A stretch of 7,479 bases of DNA. Origin: Betaproteobacteria bacterium (GTDB lineage Bacteria > Pseudomonadota > Gammaproteobacteria > Burkholderiales > Casimicrobiaceae). The notes under the pieces are model-generated. The model saw only the letters and a program-made list of their open reading frames with translations. It had not been told where the DNA came from and did not search any database. The stretch covers positions 1 through 7,479 of the forward strand of contig JADIZG010000055.1 of the NCBI GenBank assembly GCA_016704895.1. Reading direction: 5' to 3'. The position numbers were made by a program, and so were the translations under genes. This document shows, piece by piece, positions 5,663-7,479 of the stretch (position 1 is its first letter; every line of letters starts with the position of its first letter).

Positions 5663-6361
5663 ATGAGCGATCTCGTGCTCCTGTCGGCAGGCGCCGCGAA
5701 GGCGCTCGTCGAAGGCATCGCCGGCGCGTTCCACCGCGAGACCGGCGCGATGATCCGCGGGACGTTCGGCGCGGTCGGCGCGATGCGCGACAAGCTCGCC
5801 GCGGGCGAGGCGTGCGACGCGTTCGTGTCGACCGCCGCGATCCTCGACGCGCTCGTCGGCGAGGGCCGCATCGTCGCCGCGTCGATCCGGCCGATCGGCC
5901 GCGTGCGCACCGGCATCGCGGTGCGCGCGGGCGATCCGGTGCCGTCGATCCCCGACGCCGACGCGCTCGCCGCGGCGCTGCGCGAGGCGCCCGCCATCTT
6001 CCTGCCCGATCCCGAGCGGGCGACCGCCGGCATCCATTTCGTGCGCGTGCTCGACCGCCTGGGCCTGCTCGGCGCGCTGGCCTCGCGCCTGAAGACCTAC
6101 CCGAACGGCGCGACGGCGATGAACGAGCTCGCGCAGTGCGCCCTGCCGGGCGCGATCGGCTGCACGCAGGTCACCGAGATCCTCTACACGCCCGGCGTCG
6201 TGCTTGCCGCGCTGCTGCCTCGTGCGTTCGAGCTCGCGACGACCTACTCGGCGGCGGTGTGCGCGGGCGCGGCGTCTCCCGACCTCGCGGCGAAGTTCGT
6301 CGAATGGATGTGCGGCGAGCGCACCGCGGAATTGCGCGCCGCCGGCGGGTTCGAGGCCTGA
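5663..6361 (+). CDS. ModA-like substrate-binding-domain protein without signal peptide
   Basis: This 232-residue protein has the overall pattern of type 2 periplasmic binding proteins related to molybdate-binding ModA. It opens with LVLLSAGAAKALVEGIAGAF (4-23). GAVGAMRDKLAAGEACDAFVST follows (36-57), then the strand IGRVRTGIAVRAGD (78-91), DPERATAGIHFVRVLDRLG (116-134), and the C-terminal PDLAAKFVEWMCGERTAELRAAGG (206-229). The chain starts directly in the first strand of the fold, so no signal peptide or lipobox exists at the ATG (5663). Starting at the in-frame TTG (5645) adds only six polar residues. A cytoplasmic location, or loss of the leader, follows by inference. No modB or modC is in the window. 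It lies 67 bases after the Bug gene and may share its transcript. The ligand is unknown, and calling it molybdate-specific would go beyond the sequence. Confidence 0.85.
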   Translation: MSDLVLLSAGAAKALVEGIAGAFHRETGAMIRGTFGAVGAMRDKLAAGEACDAFVSTAAILDALVGEGRIVAASIRPIGRVRTGIAVRAGDPVPSIPDADALAAALREAPAIFLPDPERATAGIHFVRVLDRLGLLGALASRLKTYPNGATAMNELAQCALPGAIGCTQVTEILYTPGVVLAALLPRAFELATTYSAAVCAGAASPDLAAKFVEWMCGERTAELRAAGGFEA

Positions 6362-6385
6362 GGGATCGAGAACGCGCCTGCATCA

Positions 6386-6424
6386 CCGGCGCGCGCGTCG
6401 GCCCGGCGGGTCGCGGCGCGCCGG
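6386..6424. terminator. Two-part hairpin between convergent genes
   Basis: CCGGCGCGC (6386-6394) pairs perfectly with GCGCGCCGG (6416-6424). Inside it CGGCCC (6399-6404) pairs with GGGTCG (6408-6413, one G-T pair) around a GGC loop. It sits in the 65-base gap between the ModA-like gene and the oppositely oriented regulator, where a bidirectional terminator would be expected. It lacks a T-run on either side, so it is not a classic intrinsic terminator. Confidence 0.5.
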
Positions 6425-6426
6425 CC

Positions 6427-7400
6427 TCAGGCGCGGGGCAGCGCGGCGGCCATCTTGCGGATCTCGCCTGCCACCGTCGCGACGAGCGACGCCGGCCCCA
6501 GCACCTCGACCTCGGACCCGTACTTGAGGATGTCCATCATCAGCTCGCGCGAGTCGGTGTAGGGCACTTCGAGCACGTACGAGCCGTCCGCTTCCGCGCG
6601 GCCGCGCTGGTCCGGGTGCCAGCGCTCCTGCGCGACCCAGCGCGCGCGCGAGGGCGCGAAGCGGAGCTTCGCCCAGTGCACCTTCGTGCCGCCGAAGATG
6701 CCGTAGCCGCTGTTGAACTCACGCGCGACCTCGCGCAGGTCGACGGCCTTCGCGCGTCCTCGGTGAGCCGCGCGTCGGCGATCGCGTCGACGGCGAACTT
6801 GCGCAGCCCGTTGCGCAGGTGGCACCAGGCGTCGACGTACCAGTTGTCGCGGTAGTGGACGAGCCGCTGCGGCGAGATCGTGCGCTCGGTGGATTCGCCG
6901 GTGCTGCGCGCGCCGTAGCGGATCACGATGCGCCGCCGCTTGAGCGTCCCCGCGGCGACCGTTTCGAACACGTTGTCGGCGAGCGTGCGCGCCGCCTGCG
7001 GCAGCATCGTGACGCGCTTGCGGACCTCGGAGGCCTCGACCTTGCCCTCCTCGAGCAGCGCCTCGAGCCGCGCGCGCAGCGGCTCGACGTGCCGGCCGAG
7101 GAGGCCCGGCTGCATCTCGTCGAGCATCGCGTGCATCGTCAGCAGCGCCTCGATCTCGGACGGGTTGAACCACAGGCCCGGAAGCTGGAACGGCCGGTCG
7201 CCGGCCTTCGCGCGGTACTCGTAGCCGCGGCGCTCGGCGTTCCATTCGATCGGCGCGCCGATGCGGTCGCGCAGGTACTCGAGGTCGCGCTTGAACGTCG
7301 CGAGCGACACCTCGAGCTCGTCCAGGAACTCACGCTTCGTGACGAGCCTGCGCTGCGCGAGCATCCGGTCGATCAGGTGGAAGCGTTCGGTGCGGTCCAT
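6427..7400 (-). pseudogene. YafY-type HTH/WYL-domain transcriptional regulator, frameshifted
   Basis: Two minus-strand frames together encode one WYL regulator of about 324 residues. The first (7400 to about 6750) holds an N-terminal winged helix-turn-helix (MDRTERFHLIDRMLAQ, then VSLATFKRDLEYLRDR, residues 1-46). A linker and the WYL core follow (RRRIVIRYGARSTGE at 155-169; NWYVDAWCHLRNGLRKFAVDAI at 186-207). After RLTEDAR (211-217) this frame turns into arginine/serine-rich nonsense ending at 6540. The true continuation is one frame over, from 6750 down: KAVDLREVAREF, then the conserved NSGYGIFGG, RWVAQERWHPDQRG, PYTDSRELMMDILKYG and EVEVLGPASL, with a stop at 6427. One base missing within GACGCGCGAAGG (6758-6747) explains it. 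The defect may be a real mutation or an assembly error. The ATG at 7400 is the family start; the frame continues upstream to the window edge. Such regulators bind DNA and sense a ligand through WYL. Targets are unknown. Confidence 0.9.
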
Positions 7401-7479
7401 GCGCGAGTGGCGGGGCGGGTCGTCGGGATCGGAACCGGCATTGGCTGCATTATTCGTGCCCGGCGAGGCGAGCGCCATC

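Noticed and set aside
4591..6033. Long minus-strand open frame of 480 codons
   Set aside because: It is antisense to the Bug and ModA-like genes, rich in Arg/His/Ala, and shows no domain. This is a typical artefact of GC-rich codon bias.
1..7479. CRISPR array, rRNA, tRNA, or complete insertion sequence
   Set aside because: No regularly spaced repeats, RNA-gene signatures or transposase coding sequence are visible. Only the edge motif hints at a mobile repeat.

Overview
The window is very GC-rich (roughly 70%) and reads as ordinary chromosome of a betaproteobacterium, most likely in or near Burkholderiales. Three things suggest this: a Bug/TctC-type periplasmic binding protein, a family greatly expanded in that order; a thiS-thiG-(x)-trmB cluster; and strongly G/C-biased third codon positions throughout. 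The assignment is inference from gene content, since no rRNA or other marker is present.

Left half, minus strand (3290 down to 19): six genes run in one direction. They are an ECF-like sigma-70 factor, a 62-residue zinc-binding anti-sigma candidate, thiS (GTG start), thiG, an unrecognised secreted protein and trmB. Gaps are 25, 67 and 35 bases, then a 4-base ATGA overlap, then 5 bases, so the block could be one transcript or a sigma/anti-sigma unit followed by a thiS-thiG-x-trmB unit. ThiS and ThiG together supply sulfur to, and build, the thiazole half of thiamin. TrmB makes m7G46 in tRNA. The window edge holds a GGGGTCAG-type motif that touches the trmB stop codon.

A 152-base divergent region (3291-3442) separates this block from a plus-strand block. 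It contains four back-to-back short hairpins in front of the first plus-strand gene. The plus-strand genes are a patatin-like serine hydrolase (3443-4507), a Bug/TctC solute-binding protein with signal peptide (4627-5595), and a ModA-like binding-protein fold that lacks a signal peptide (5663-6361). No permease or ATPase gene accompanies either binding protein here.

Right end, minus strand (7400 down to 6427): a YafY-type HTH/WYL regulator whose reading frame is broken by an apparent one-base loss near 6750. A two-part hairpin (6386-6424) lies between it and the convergent ModA-like gene.

The window holds mostly recognisable housekeeping and accessory genes. No clearly new system is evident. 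The best leads are the hairpin-rich leader, the small cytoplasmic sigma/anti-sigma switch ahead of thiSG, the leaderless ModA-like protein, the frameshifted regulator and the terminal repeat motif.
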